This document shows positions 40,716 through 49,700 of a stretch of DNA of 49,796 bases, in pieces. The position numbers were made by a program, and so were the translations under genes. This DNA comes from an uncultured Clostridia bacterium (GTDB lineage: Bacteria; Bacillota; Clostridia; Oscillospirales; Ruminococcaceae). The DNA is taken from NCBI GenBank assembly GCA_947589035.1, contig CANPYZ010000014.1, positions 1-49,796 on the forward strand, given 5' to 3'. Every line of letters begins with the position of its first letter. The stretch's first letter is position 1. Under the pieces are notes generated by a model, which did no database searches, was not told the DNA's origin, and saw only the letters and a list, made by a program, of their open reading frames with translations.

Positions 40716-41354
40716 ATGTTTACAGGCATTATTGAAGAAATCGGAAAAATTCAGCGCATTCATCACAGTTCAGATTCCTGCATATTCACCATTTCTGCAA
40801 AAAAAATTCTTTCTGATATGCACATTGGCGACAGTATCGCCGTAAATGGCACTTGTCTGACGGTCTGCCGTTTTAATGAAAATTCTTTTTCAGCGGACGT
40901 TATGCCGGAAACCGTCCGGCGCACGAATTTAAATGCTTTACGTTCCGGTTCTCCGGTAAATTTAGAACGTGCCATGCCGGCGAACGGCAGATTCGGCGGT
41001 CATATTGTTTCCGGACATATTGACGGAACAGGTGTCATTCAATCATTCACTAAAGAAAAAAACGCCGTCTGGCTGAAAATTTCCGCCCGCCCTGAATTAC
41101 TTCGTTACATCGTTGAAAAGGGTTCAATTGCTATTGACGGCGTAAGCTTAACCGTTGCGGAAATCAATGCGAAAACTTTTTCCGTTTCGCTTATTCCGCA
41201 CACTGGAGAAGAAACAATTCTATTAACCAAAAAATCCGGCGATATGGTTAATTTAGAATGCGATATTCTCGCCAAATATATTGAAAAATTATGTAAACCG
41301 GAAAATTCTTCCGTTCTTTCGGAAAGTTTTCTCGCAGAACATGGATTTTATTAA
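40716..41354 (+). CDS. ribE: Riboflavin synthase alpha chain
   Basis: 212 residues from ATG 40716, the usual MFTGIIEEIGKI start; an in-frame TTG at 40710 is nearer the ggagg box, so MKMFTG is also possible. Two lumazine-binding repeats: VNGTCLTVCRF, MPETVRRTNL, GRFGGHIVSGHIDGTG, then IDGVSLTVAEI and LIPHT. Dismutates two 6,7-dimethyl-8-ribityllumazine molecules to riboflavin. Separated by 8 nt from ribD. Confidence 0.96.
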   Translation: MFTGIIEEIGKIQRIHHSSDSCIFTISAKKILSDMHIGDSIAVNGTCLTVCRFNENSFSADVMPETVRRTNLNALRSGSPVNLERAMPANGRFGGHIVSGHIDGTGVIQSFTKEKNAVWLKISARPELLRYIVEKGSIAIDGVSLTVAEINAKTFSVSLIPHTGEETILLTKKSGDMVNLECDILAKYIEKLCKPENSSVLSESFLAEHGFY

Positions 41355-41462
41355 ACGAATGTTTTAACTGTTTAATGCCTTCTCGGCGAACATATAATGG
41401 AAAGATGAAATTGATTGCTTAATTTTTAATTTTGAAGAAATGATTCAGAAAGGTGAATGTTC

Positions 41463-42659
41463 ATGAATACAATTCCTGAAGCCCTTGCCGCTTTACAGCA
41501 AGGAAAACTAATTTTAGTGATTGATGACCCCGACCGTGAAAATGAGGGTGACTTAATTTGTGCAGCGCAATTCGCCACAACACAGAATGTCAATTTTATG
41601 GCGAGTCAGGCAAAGGGCTTAATTTGTATGCCCATGTCTAAAGCCTACATTCAGAAACTCGGTCTTCATCAGATGGTTGCCCATAATACGGACAATCACG
41701 AAACAGCGTTTACAGAATCCATTGACCATGTGAAAACAACTACCGGAATTTCCGCAGAAGAAAGAGGATTTACTGCAAGAATGTGTACTGAACCGGAAGC
41801 TCGTCCGGCAGATTTCCGCCGTCCTGGGCATATGTTTCCACTCGAAGCGAAAGCCGGCGGCGTTCTTGAACGAAACGGTCACACGGAAGCAACAGTGGAT
41901 TTCATGCGCCTTGCTGGTCTGGAACAATGCGGTTTATGCTGTGAAATTATGGCTGAAGACGGAACCATGATGCGCACAACAGAATTAATTCAATTCGCTG
42001 AAAAACATCATTTAGTGATTACCACAATTAAAGAATTACAATGTTACCGGAAAATGCACGACCAATTTATGACTAAAATCACAAGCGCACAACTTCCGAC
42101 AAAATACGGAAATTTTACCATTTACGGCTATCAGAATCAGATTACCGGAAGGGAACATGTTGCTTTAGTGATGGGAAATGTCGCTGACGGGAATCCGGTT
42201 TTATGTCGGGTACATTCGGAATGTTTAACAGGTGACGTATTCGGTTCAAGCCGTTGTGACTGCGGTCAACAGCTTGAGGAAGCCTTAAAACGTATTGCCA
42301 AAGAAGGCAGGGGCATTTTGCTTTACCTCCGGCAGGAAGGCAGGGGCATTGGCTTATTGAATAAAATTAAAGCCTATGCCCTTCAGGAACAAGGGCGTGA
42401 CACGGTAGAAGCGAATATTGAATTAGGGTTTGCGCCGGATTTAAGAGATTACAGCGAGGGCGCACAAATTCTGAAAGATTTAGGCGCATTCCGGCTGAAC
42501 ATTATGACTAATAATCCGGATAAAATTTCTGATTTGTCCGAATACGGCATTGACATTCTCAGCCGTGAACCAATTGAAATTCCTCCCAAAAAGGAAAATT
42601 TATTCTATTTGAAAACCAAACAGGTGAAAATGGGTCACTTGTTGGATAATATTCAGTAA
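41463..42659 (+). CDS. ribBA: Bifunctional DHBP synthase / GTP cyclohydrolase II
   Basis: 398 residues from ATG 41463, 7 nt after aaaggtg (the ATG at 41457 would be too close). N-terminal DHBP synthase: [47 protein letters not shown]-terminal GTP cyclohydrolase [23 protein letters not shown] with zinc cysteines, RQEGRGIGL. Supplies both branches of riboflavin synthesis. About 100 nt of spacer follows ribE, with nothing recognised in it. Confidence 0.97.
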   Translation: MNTIPEALAALQQGKLILVIDDPDRENEGDLICAAQFATTQNVNFMASQAKGLICMPMSKAYIQKLGLHQMVAHNTDNHETAFTESIDHVKTTTGISAEERGFTARMCTEPEARPADFRRPGHMFPLEAKAGGVLERNGHTEATVDFMRLAGLEQCGLCCEIMAEDGTMMRTTELIQFAEKHHLVITTIKELQCYRKMHDQFMTKITSAQLPTKYGNFTIYGYQNQITGREHVALVMGNVADGNPVLCRVHSECLTGDVFGSSRCDCGQQLEEALKRIAKEGRGILLYLRQEGRGIGLLNKIKAYALQEQGRDTVEANIELGFAPDLRDYSEGAQILKDLGAFRLNIMTNNPDKISDLSEYGIDILSREPIEIPPKKENLFYLKTKQVKMGHLLDNIQ

Positions 42660-42686
42660 TAACAAACACAGAAAGGAAGATTTTTC

Positions 42687-43160
42687 ATGAATATTTTAGA
42701 AGGCTTTTACGAGGGAAACGGGTTGCGCATTGCTATTGTTGCGTCACGTTTCAATGAATTTATCACGAATAAACTCGTTAGCGGTGCAGAAGATTGCCTC
42801 CGGCGGCACAACGTCAAAGAAGAAAATATTACTCTTGCATGGGTGCCAGGGGCTTTTGAAATTCCGTTAGCCGCTAAAAAATTAGCCAAAACCGGAAAAT
42901 ATGATGCCATTATTTGCGTGGGAGCAGTCATTCGGGGAGCAACTTCCCATTATGATTATGTTTGTGCAGAAGTATCAAAAGGCATTGCAAGCGTTTCCCT
43001 TGAAACGGAAATTCCGGTTCTTTTCGGCGTTCTGACAACGGATTCCATTGAACAGGCTATTGAAAGAGCCGGAACAAAAGCCGGAAATAAAGGCTATGAC
43101 TGCGCATTGTCTGCACTTGAACTTGTGCAGATGCTCAGAAAGGTCAATACTGATGTCTAA
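42687..43160 (+). CDS. ribH: 6,7-dimethyl-8-ribityllumazine synthase
   Basis: 157 residues, normal length. Motifs: [72 protein letters not shown]. Condenses the ribitylaminouracil with dihydroxybutanone phosphate; normally a 60-mer. Its stop overlaps the HAD gene start by 8 nt. Confidence 0.97.
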   Translation: MNILEGFYEGNGLRIAIVASRFNEFITNKLVSGAEDCLRRHNVKEENITLAWVPGAFEIPLAAKKLAKTGKYDAIICVGAVIRGATSHYDYVCAEVSKGIASVSLETEIPVLFGVLTTDSIEQAIERAGTKAGNKGYDCALSALELVQMLRKVNTDV

Positions 43161-43950
43161 AATTATGTTTTTCGATATTGACGGAACGTTAATGGAAGAT
43201 TCTTCTTCACATTTCGTTCCGGAAAGTACCGTAAATGCCCTGAAAAAAGCCCATAATGCCGGACATTTACTGTATGTTAATACCGGAAGACCAGTCATTA
43301 ACGTTGATGCCGATGTGCGGAATTTAGGGTTTGACGGATATATCTGCGGTTGTGGTTCTTATATCGAATGCAACGGAAAAGAATTATTCTACCAGACGAA
43401 CTCAAAAGAAGTTTGCGCTGAAATTGCTCAGCTTGTGCGGAGTTGCAATGCTTCCCCGCTTTACGAAAGAAGAGATGCATTTTATTTTGACCCTGAATGC
43501 CGTGAATTGAATTTCGTCAAGGAAATTCGTGACACGTTCCGAATGCAGGAAAAAAATATTTGGCAAAGTGTACAAGATGAAGATTTCAGTTTTGACAAAT
43601 TCGTGATTGCCTACGACGAAAAAACCGATTTAGAACGTTTTAAAAAGGGCATTGCACCGCATTTCGTATATATTGACCGTGGGCAGGGATTCGGAGAAAT
43701 GGCGCAGAAGTCGTGCAGTAAAAAAACCGGAATAGAATTTGTGTTAAATTATTATCATTTATCTAAAACAAATGCTTATGCTATCGGGGATAGCTTGAAC
43801 GATTTACCAATGTTTGAAGGCGTGGGAACTTCCATTGCTATGGGAAACGGTGAAAAATTAATTCCCTATGCGGATTATGTCACGGCGGATTTATGGCATG
43901 ATGGAGTTGAACAGGCAATGGAACATTTTGGTTTTTTTGAAAAGGATTGA
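43153..43950 (+). CDS. Cof-type HAD phosphatase, candidate riboflavin-pathway phosphatase
   Basis: 265 residues from ATG 43153 inside the ribH stop (ATGTCTAA). Motif [12 protein letters not shown], motif II VNTGRP, Lys in [12 protein letters not shown], motif [13 protein letters not shown], with a C2B cap between, all intact: a Cof-family hydrolase. The rib operon has no enzyme for removing phosphate from 5-amino-6-ribitylaminouracil 5'-phosphate; in Bacillus, HAD proteins such as YcsE and YitU do this. The tight coupling to ribH suggests this gene does the same here (inference). Confidence 0.88.
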   Translation: MSKIMFFDIDGTLMEDSSSHFVPESTVNALKKAHNAGHLLYVNTGRPVINVDADVRNLGFDGYICGCGSYIECNGKELFYQTNSKEVCAEIAQLVRSCNASPLYERRDAFYFDPECRELNFVKEIRDTFRMQEKNIWQSVQDEDFSFDKFVIAYDEKTDLERFKKGIAPHFVYIDRGQGFGEMAQKSCSKKTGIEFVLNYYHLSKTNAYAIGDSLNDLPMFEGVGTSIAMGNGEKLIPYADYVTADLWHDGVEQAMEHFGFFEKD

Positions 43951-43955
43951 TTGAC

Positions 43956-44927
43956 ATGAAACTGAAAAACCATCGGCAGAAAAAGAAAAAATATATCGAA
44001 AAAGGCACCGTCACGAATACTGCATGGATTGCCGGAATGTTGACTTTGCCGTTTTTCCTGCTGCTGATGATTTTATGCAAAGAATTATCTTTCCGGCTGC
44101 TTATGGTCGTTTTCGTGCTATTGTCCTGTTATTTGATTTTAACAATTAACTGGAAAATTGATTATGATTCAAACGGTTTTACTTACCGGAATATTTTCCG
44201 GAAGTCTGTTCATTACCGTTACAGCGAAATTACCCGAATCCGGAAAAATATCACCAGTACAATTTACATTGGCAAGAAAAAAATTCACATAGAATCTTCT
44301 TTTTCAGGGGATAAGAATTTTTTAGCGGTTGCTGTTTCTCATGCGAAACAGGCAAAATTAACCACTCCTGAACGGGAAAAAGCCTTTAACGGCAATGTGA
44401 AAAATCCGGAAGAATTTATTCTTTTCAGTGTGGCAATGCCTGTTTTAACAATTGGGGCAATGATTTTCTGCGTGGTAATGCTGCGCCCCGTTCCGCTGGA
44501 AAATTTACAGCACAGTGAAATGAAATTTTCAAATTGTTCTTTAGAATATGATGAAAATGATAATCCAAGACTAATTTTTACAGACGAATCCGGACAAAAC
44601 TATTTTCTTCATGAAAACAGTCACCAGAAAATCAATCTTTCCGATTTACAGCAGGAAGTCAACAATGGGCAGTTATTCACTGTAGATTACGAAAAAGTAA
44701 ATTTTGTAATTCATCAGATTTCTTCTGAAAAGCAAATTTATTTATCCCTTGAAAATTTTCAGGCAGAAGAAACAGATACTGTTTCAGGGATTATCATTTG
44801 TTTTTCTGTCATGCTTGTGATAGAATTATTATTCATTGCCGTGCAGAATCACATTCTCCGACATGCTGACCGCTACCCGAACGCCGTAAAATTTTTCGTG
44901 AAATCGTCCTATCTTGTCAAAAAATAA
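43956..44927 (+). CDS. Membrane protein, four helices, possible PH-like cytoplasmic part
   Basis: 323 residues from ATG 43956, preceded by aaagg at 43941-43945. Two N-terminal helices (TAWIAGMLTLPFFLLLMIL; LLMVVFVLLSCYLILTI), then a beta-rich segment (YDSNGFTYRNIFRKSVHYRYSEI...IHIESSF) like a bacterial PH or DUF-type fold, a third helix near 165-187, a second soluble segment and a fourth helix near 280-300. No function known. Last gene of the riboflavin operon and followed by a strong terminator; whether it relates to riboflavin or is simply cotranscribed is open. Confidence 0.75.
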   Translation: MKLKNHRQKKKKYIEKGTVTNTAWIAGMLTLPFFLLLMILCKELSFRLLMVVFVLLSCYLILTINWKIDYDSNGFTYRNIFRKSVHYRYSEITRIRKNITSTIYIGKKKIHIESSFSGDKNFLAVAVSHAKQAKLTTPEREKAFNGNVKNPEEFILFSVAMPVLTIGAMIFCVVMLRPVPLENLQHSEMKFSNCSLEYDENDNPRLIFTDESGQNYFLHENSHQKINLSDLQQEVNNGQLFTVDYEKVNFVIHQISSEKQIYLSLENFQAEETDTVSGIIICFSVMLVIELLFIAVQNHILRHADRYPNAVKFFVKSSYLVKK

Positions 44928-44932
44928 CGTTC

Positions 44933-44968
44933 AGGCAGTACGCTGCACGCATACTGCCTAAATTTTTT
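44933..44968 (+). terminator. Terminator of the riboflavin operon
   Basis: AGGCAGTA (44933-44940) and TACTGCCT (44952-44959), loop of 11 nt that contains a small GC pairing, then AAATTTTTT. Confidence 0.85.
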
Positions 44969-45012
44969 CCCATATGCTGAAAATATTTTTCAAAAAATTT
45001 ACAGCTTGGATA

Positions 45013-45041
45013 TTGACGAAAAGCGAATTTTCCGCTATAAT
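45013..45041 (+). promoter_or_regulatory. Promoter of the rpe-hprK-murB-rapZ operon
   Basis: TTGACG (45013-45018), 17-nt spacer, TATAAT (45036-45041). Confidence 0.75.
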
Positions 45042-45075
45042 AGAAATAGAGAAACATTTACCGGAGGAATGGAAC

Positions 45076-45735
45076 TTGAATACAAAAATTGCTGCTTCTA
45101 TCTTAAGTGCGGATATGCTGCATTTACATGACGAACTGAACCGACTGGAAAAGGCTGGCACAGACTGGCTGCATTTTGATGTGATGGACGGGGTTTTCGT
45201 GCCGAATATTTCTTTCGGCTTGCCCGTTCTAAAAGCTGTGACAAAACAAACAACTTTGTTTCCAGATGTTCACTTAATGATTGAAAATCCGTTGGCATAT
45301 GTTCAGGATTTCGCTTCAGCTGGCGCAAAACTAATTACTTTTCATCTTGAAAGTAAGAGTAATCCTTTTCAGGTTGTGCAGGCGATTAAAAACCAGCATT
45401 GTCAGGTGGGTATGTCTATTAAACCAGATACGCCCGCAAAAGCATTATTGCCGTTTCTGGAAGATTTAGATGTGATTCTCGTCATGACAGTTGAACCTGG
45501 ATTCGGCGGGCAAAGTTACATGCATGAAATTACCCCGAAAATTAACACAATCCGGAAAATGATTCAGAACCGGAAAATTTTGCTTGAAGTTGACGGCGGT
45601 ATTGATGCTGTCACCGCTCCGGAAGCCCTTCAGGCAGGTGCAGACGTGCTTGTTTCCGGAAGTTATCTTTTCCGGCAAACAGATATGCATTCTGCTGTTT
45701 GTTCTCTTAGAAAGGAGTTCCCTGTTGGGAAATGA
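45076..45735 (+). CDS. rpe: Ribulose-phosphate 3-epimerase
   Basis: 219 residues from TTG 45076, exactly 8 nt after ggagg; the frame is open further back, but the promoter lies there. Full barrel with IAASILSADML, WLHFDVMDGVFVPNISFG, DVHLMIENP, ITFHLES, VMTVEPGFGGQSY, EVDGGID, all metal and substrate residues present. Interconverts ribulose 5-phosphate and xylulose 5-phosphate. First gene of a five-gene operon; start of the next gene overlaps the stop (ATGA). Confidence 0.95.
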   Translation: MNTKIAASILSADMLHLHDELNRLEKAGTDWLHFDVMDGVFVPNISFGLPVLKAVTKQTTLFPDVHLMIENPLAYVQDFASAGAKLITFHLESKSNPFQVVQAIKNQHCQVGMSIKPDTPAKALLPFLEDLDVILVMTVEPGFGGQSYMHEITPKINTIRKMIQNRKILLEVDGGIDAVTAPEALQAGADVLVSGSYLFRQTDMHSAVCSLRKEFPVGK

Positions 45736-46877
45736 AACAGAAATATAGAAAAATTTACCACAGAAAAGATAAAATCGCTTTTTATAAAAAACTCCGTCAT
45801 GATACCGGTTCAGCAATGATGACTTTGCTAATTGCCGTTGTGATTGGGTTTGTTGGCTATAGTGCCGGAAAACCGGTTTTCCAATTTCTGAAAGAAAGAA
45901 ATCTCCTCGCACCGCCTGAACAGTACAGTGCAGATTCTGTTAAATATACGGAAATTGCAACAGAAGAATATTTTCCTACAGAAAATAATTTTTCTGATGA
46001 TTCTTCTGATGAACAAACAGAAGATTCCCAAACCGAAACAGAACCGGAAACAGAAGAAAATCTCGGATTCGTTCAGAAAGCCCCCTCTGTAAAAGGCTAT
46101 CTCTTAGATGAATCTGCGCTAATGTCTGAAAATACTTTAACTTCTGCACTTGATGCTATTCCGGAAGGAATTTCTCATTTACTCATTCCGCTGAAATTGA
46201 AAGGCGGTGCAGTGTATTATGCAACTTCCGTGAAAGATGCCGCAAGATGTCAGGCAGTACAGGCGTTTCTTCCGCTTTCCCAGATTTACCAGACAGTTTC
46301 TGCAAAGGGATTTGAACCCGTGGCGTTAATTAACACATTGGAAGATACTTTCTTTTCTAAAACTTATCCAGATTCTTCCTATTATTTTCCGGCTGACGGT
46401 ACACTCTGGAAAGACCAATCCACGCCGGAAGAAACAACATGGCTTGCACCGTTTAGCATTTTAGCACAGGAATATCTTTCCGCCTTCTGTACTGAATTGG
46501 AAACAGCTGGTTTCCGGACAATAATTTGTGACGGGCTTGTGTTTCCTAATTTTCCCCGTACAGAACTTTCAAATTTAAATCCTGAATGCAGTGAAACTGA
46601 CCGCTGGAAATATTTAACACAATTTTTAACGGCTATGCGTACCGCCGCCCCTGAAACAGTTTTTTTCGTTCGGGTTGACGGTGAAGAAGCCCTTTCCGGC
46701 AATACGGAAGCCATTCAGGCAGCAGAAGCCTTTCCGGCAGATTGCCTGTTAATTTCAACACAAGAACAAAATTGGGAACAAATTCAGGAACTTTCCCAGA
46801 CTGTCCCCATTATTCCGGAATTTTCCGTTCTTCCTGATGATTTCCGGAAAAAAAGTTATGTCCTTAATCCGGATTAA
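45732..46877 (+). CDS. Membrane-anchored extracellular protein, possibly glycoside-hydrolase-like
   Basis: 381 residues. Basic N-terminus, one helix (about 28-46, MMTLLIAVVIGFVGYSAG), acidic tether (SDDSSDEQTEDSQTETEPETEE), then about 265 residues that look like an alpha/beta barrel: VKGYLLDESALM, SHLLIPLKLKGGAVYYAT, FRTIICDGLVFPNF, VFFVRVDGEE, DCLLISTQ. This recalls DUF4015-type putative glycosyl hydrolases, but the match is weak and no catalytic pair is certain. ATG overlaps rpe by 4 nt, and hprK follows after 23 nt, so it belongs to this operon. Function unknown. Confidence 0.6.
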   Translation: MKQKYRKIYHRKDKIAFYKKLRHDTGSAMMTLLIAVVIGFVGYSAGKPVFQFLKERNLLAPPEQYSADSVKYTEIATEEYFPTENNFSDDSSDEQTEDSQTETEPETEENLGFVQKAPSVKGYLLDESALMSENTLTSALDAIPEGISHLLIPLKLKGGAVYYATSVKDAARCQAVQAFLPLSQIYQTVSAKGFEPVALINTLEDTFFSKTYPDSSYYFPADGTLWKDQSTPEETTWLAPFSILAQEYLSAFCTELETAGFRTIICDGLVFPNFPRTELSNLNPECSETDRWKYLTQFLTAMRTAAPETVFFVRVDGEEALSGNTEAIQAAEAFPADCLLISTQEQNWEQIQELSQTVPIIPEFSVLPDDFRKKSYVLNPD

Positions 46878-46900
46878 ATTAATGCAAAAGGAGAATTTTT

Positions 46901-47860
46901 ATGGCTGAAAAATTTACTATCTCCCTGAAAAAAATCATTGATGAATTTAAATTAGAAGTAATTTACACTCCCTCTGACCCGGCTGAACTTCTGATTGATG
47001 AAAATGATGTCAATCGTCCAGGTTTGCAGCTTATGGGCTTTTACGAATATTTCAACCCCGAACGCATTCAAATTATCGGGAAAATGGAATTTGCGTATTT
47101 GTCCACAATTGACGAAAAAACCAGAAGAGAACGTTTGGAATTGCTTTTCTCTCAGAAATTACCTGCTTTAATTATCACCCGTGAACTGCCTTATTTTTCT
47201 GAAATGCTGGAACTCGCCCAGAAATATGAAATGCCTTTACTCCGTAGTAAAGAAAGTACGTCGAATTTTATGTCCGGCTTGATTGCCTTCTTGAATTTAA
47301 ATCTTGCCCCCAGAATTACCCGTCACGGCGTGTTAATTGAAATTTACGGTGAAGGCGTATTTCTTACTGGTGAAAGCGGCGTGGGCAAAAGCGAAACAGC
47401 TATTGAACTCGTGAAACGTGGACACCGCCTTGTAGCAGATGATGCCGTGGAAATCCGTAAAGTTTCTAATATCAGCCTTGTTGGCAGCTCTCCTGAAAAT
47501 ATCCGTCATTTTCTGGAACTCCGTGGTATTGGTATTATTAACGCAAGGCGTTTATTTGGTATGGGTGCTGTCAAAATGACGGAAAAAATTGACCTCGTTG
47601 TGGAAATGGAACTCTGGAATCCGGAAAAAATTTATGACCGCATGGGTGTAGACACAGAATATACTTCTATTCTTGGCGTGAAAGTGCCTTCTCTGACAAT
47701 TCCGGTAAAGCCTGGCAGAAATCTTGCAGTTATTCTTGAAGTTGCGGCAATGAACAACCGTCAGAAAAAAATGGGCTATAATGCCGCTACAGAACTTCTT
47801 GACCGTCTCGGAATGGATATGGAAGGCACAGAAACGGTAAAAGACTACGATGCATTTTAA
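46901..47860 (+). CDS. hprK: HPr kinase/phosphorylase
   Basis: 319 residues. N-terminal sensor-like domain, then P-loop GESGVGKSETAIEL, capping VADDAVEIRKV, and the signature LRGIGIINARRLFGMGAV, with the C-terminal LEVAAMNNRQKKMG. Phosphorylates Ser46 of HPr in response to fructose bisphosphate and ATP, driving catabolite repression. Shine-Dalgarno aaaggag precedes ATG 46901. Fits with pfkA and rpe as a carbon-metabolism set. Confidence 0.96.
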   Translation: MAEKFTISLKKIIDEFKLEVIYTPSDPAELLIDENDVNRPGLQLMGFYEYFNPERIQIIGKMEFAYLSTIDEKTRRERLELLFSQKLPALIITRELPYFSEMLELAQKYEMPLLRSKESTSNFMSGLIAFLNLNLAPRITRHGVLIEIYGEGVFLTGESGVGKSETAIELVKRGHRLVADDAVEIRKVSNISLVGSSPENIRHFLELRGIGIINARRLFGMGAVKMTEKIDLVVEMELWNPEKIYDRMGVDTEYTSILGVKVPSLTIPVKPGRNLAVILEVAAMNNRQKKMGYNAATELLDRLGMDMEGTETVKDYDAF

Positions 47861-47875
47861 TGGAGGTTTTAATTC

Positions 47876-48808
47876 ATGGAAACACGTTTGCAGCAACTTT
47901 GTGAAGCATATCATATGCCATTTTTCAAAAATGTTCTTCTTGGCGGACACACAACATTTCAGATTGGCGGAAAGGCGGATTTCTGGATAGAAATCAATTC
48001 TGTTGAAGGGCTTAGTGCCGTTTTACGGTTTTGTCATGAAACGGGAACACCGCATTTCGTTATGGGTAAAGGCAGTAATGTGCTTGCCTCTGATGAAGGG
48101 TATCGGGGAGTCATTCTTCATTTAGGGAAAGAATTTTCAGGAATGTCTGTTCAGGAAAATCATATTTTGGTTTGTCAGTCCGGCGCAATGCTTTCTTCTG
48201 TTGCGAACATGGCTGCGAAACATCAGCTTTCCGGAATGGAAGCTATCAGCGGCATTCCTGGTTCAGTTGGCGGTGCATTATGTATGAATGCAGGGGCTTA
48301 TCAACGTGAAATGAAAGATATTGTTCTTTCCTGTGATTATTTAGACGCTTCCGGAAATTTGCACACGTTGCAGCGTAATGATTTAAATTTGTCTTACAGG
48401 CATAGTTTTTTCACGGAACATTCTGACTGCATTATTTGTTCTGTGAAAATTCAGCTTCAGCCGGATAATTCCGGCGCAATTCGTGCAAGAATGTCTGAAT
48501 ATGCTGAATGTCGGAAAAGCAAACAACCGTTGAATTATCCCAGTGCCGGAAGTACGTTCAAACGTCCGAAAGGCGATTTCGCTTCCCGATTGATTGACTT
48601 ATGCGGTTTGAAAGGTTTCCGTGTAGGCGGTGCGCAGGTCAGTGAAAAACATGCCGGTTTTGTCATTAATATCAATCGGGCGACTTGTGAAGAAGTTCTC
48701 CGGTTATGCGGTTATGTCCAGAATAAAGTACTTGAAAAAACAGGCTATATTCTGGAATTAGAACCTGTTCTTCTCGGCATACAGCAGGAGGACTTTTTAT
48801 GCAACTAA
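47876..48808 (+). CDS. murB: UDP-N-acetylenolpyruvoylglucosamine reductase
   Basis: 310 residues, type II MurB. FAD-binding part: TTFQIGGKADFWIEI, GKGSNVLASDEGYRG, GMEAISGIPGSVGGALCMNAGAY. Substrate part: SYRHSFF, YPSAGSTFKRP with the proton-donor Ser, and LIDLCGLKGFRVGGAQVSEKHAGFVIN. Second step of cell-wall precursor synthesis. Start after tggagg; its stop overlaps rapZ by 10 nt. Confidence 0.97.
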   Translation: METRLQQLCEAYHMPFFKNVLLGGHTTFQIGGKADFWIEINSVEGLSAVLRFCHETGTPHFVMGKGSNVLASDEGYRGVILHLGKEFSGMSVQENHILVCQSGAMLSSVANMAAKHQLSGMEAISGIPGSVGGALCMNAGAYQREMKDIVLSCDYLDASGNLHTLQRNDLNLSYRHSFFTEHSDCIICSVKIQLQPDNSGAIRARMSEYAECRKSKQPLNYPSAGSTFKRPKGDFASRLIDLCGLKGFRVGGAQVSEKHAGFVININRATCEEVLRLCGYVQNKVLEKTGYILELEPVLLGIQQEDFLCN

Positions 48809-49665
48809 TGATTATTACAGGAATGTCCGGTTCAGGAAAATCCACAGCAATGAAAGTTCTGGAAGATATTGGATTTTACTGTATTGATAATCTACCGCCG
48901 CAATTTATTCCGAATTTTGCAGACCTCTGCAACCACACTGGCGGAAGTTTAAATAAAGTCGCTATCGCTGTAGACATTCGCACAGGCGAAATGTTTTCAG
49001 AAATTTATACTGTTATCCAAAAGTTAAAAAAAACTATGCCTGGAGAAGTGAAAATTATTTTCACAGAATCTTCTGATGAAGTGTTAATTCAGCGATACAA
49101 AGAAACTCGCCGCCGTCACCCTCTTGCTGAAAAATACAGCAGTATGCAGGAGGCAATCCAGAAAGAACGGGAAGCACTTCTTCCCTTGCGTACACAGGCG
49201 GATTATTATTTAGAAACTTCTCACCTCAGCACCGCCCAACTCGGCGAAGAAATCAGAACTTTATTTTTAGAAAATCAACTGGATTCCCTCATGGTGAAAG
49301 TGATGTCATTCGGCTATAAATACGGCGTTTCGGCGGAATCGGATTTAATTTTTGACGTTCGCTGTCTGCCGAATCCGTTTTATATTCCGGAATTGAAATT
49401 TCATACCGGAACAGAAGCTTGTGTTCGGGATTATGTGATGCAGTTTTCGCAATCTCAGACGCTTTTGACGAAAATTAACGATTTACTGGAATTTTTACTT
49501 CCCTTATATATTAGTGAAGGAAAAAGTCAACTCGTTGTGGCGTTCGGCTGTACGGGCGGAAAACATCGCAGCGTGACATTTGCGGAACTTGTCGGCGATT
49601 CTCTTTGGAAAAAGGGTTACCGTGTGCATAAAATGCACAGAGATATTCAAAAAGGCAAACACTGA
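48799..49665 (+). CDS. rapZ: RapZ/YvcJ family nucleotide-binding protein
   Basis: 288 residues. Walker A TGMSGSGKSTAMK at the start, CIDNLPPQFIP, and the C-terminal domain FGCTGGKHRSVTFAE, LRHRDI-like MHRDIQKGKH end. In enterobacteria RapZ controls GlmS small-RNA turnover; in Firmicutes YvcJ is a nucleotide-binding protein of unclear role that sits next to yvcK and whiA. Here it is coupled to murB by a 10-nt overlap with aggagg as ribosome site, but yvcK and whiA do not follow. Last gene before the truncated TnpB remnant. Confidence 0.95.
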   Translation: MQLMIITGMSGSGKSTAMKVLEDIGFYCIDNLPPQFIPNFADLCNHTGGSLNKVAIAVDIRTGEMFSEIYTVIQKLKKTMPGEVKIIFTESSDEVLIQRYKETRRRHPLAEKYSSMQEAIQKEREALLPLRTQADYYLETSHLSTAQLGEEIRTLFLENQLDSLMVKVMSFGYKYGVSAESDLIFDVRCLPNPFYIPELKFHTGTEACVRDYVMQFSQSQTLLTKINDLLEFLLPLYISEGKSQLVVAFGCTGGKHRSVTFAELVGDSLWKKGYRVHKMHRDIQKGKH

Positions 49666-49700
49666 AAAGAAGGCGTTTAACAGTTAAAGCATTTTGATAA

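Noticed and set aside
41355-41456. Possible regulatory element between ribE and ribBA
   Set aside because: About 100 nt without stable pairing or promoter boxes; looks like plain spacer.
44974-45075. N-terminal extension of rpe
   Set aside because: Contains the promoter; the TTG at 45076 is exactly spaced from ggagg and matches the family start.
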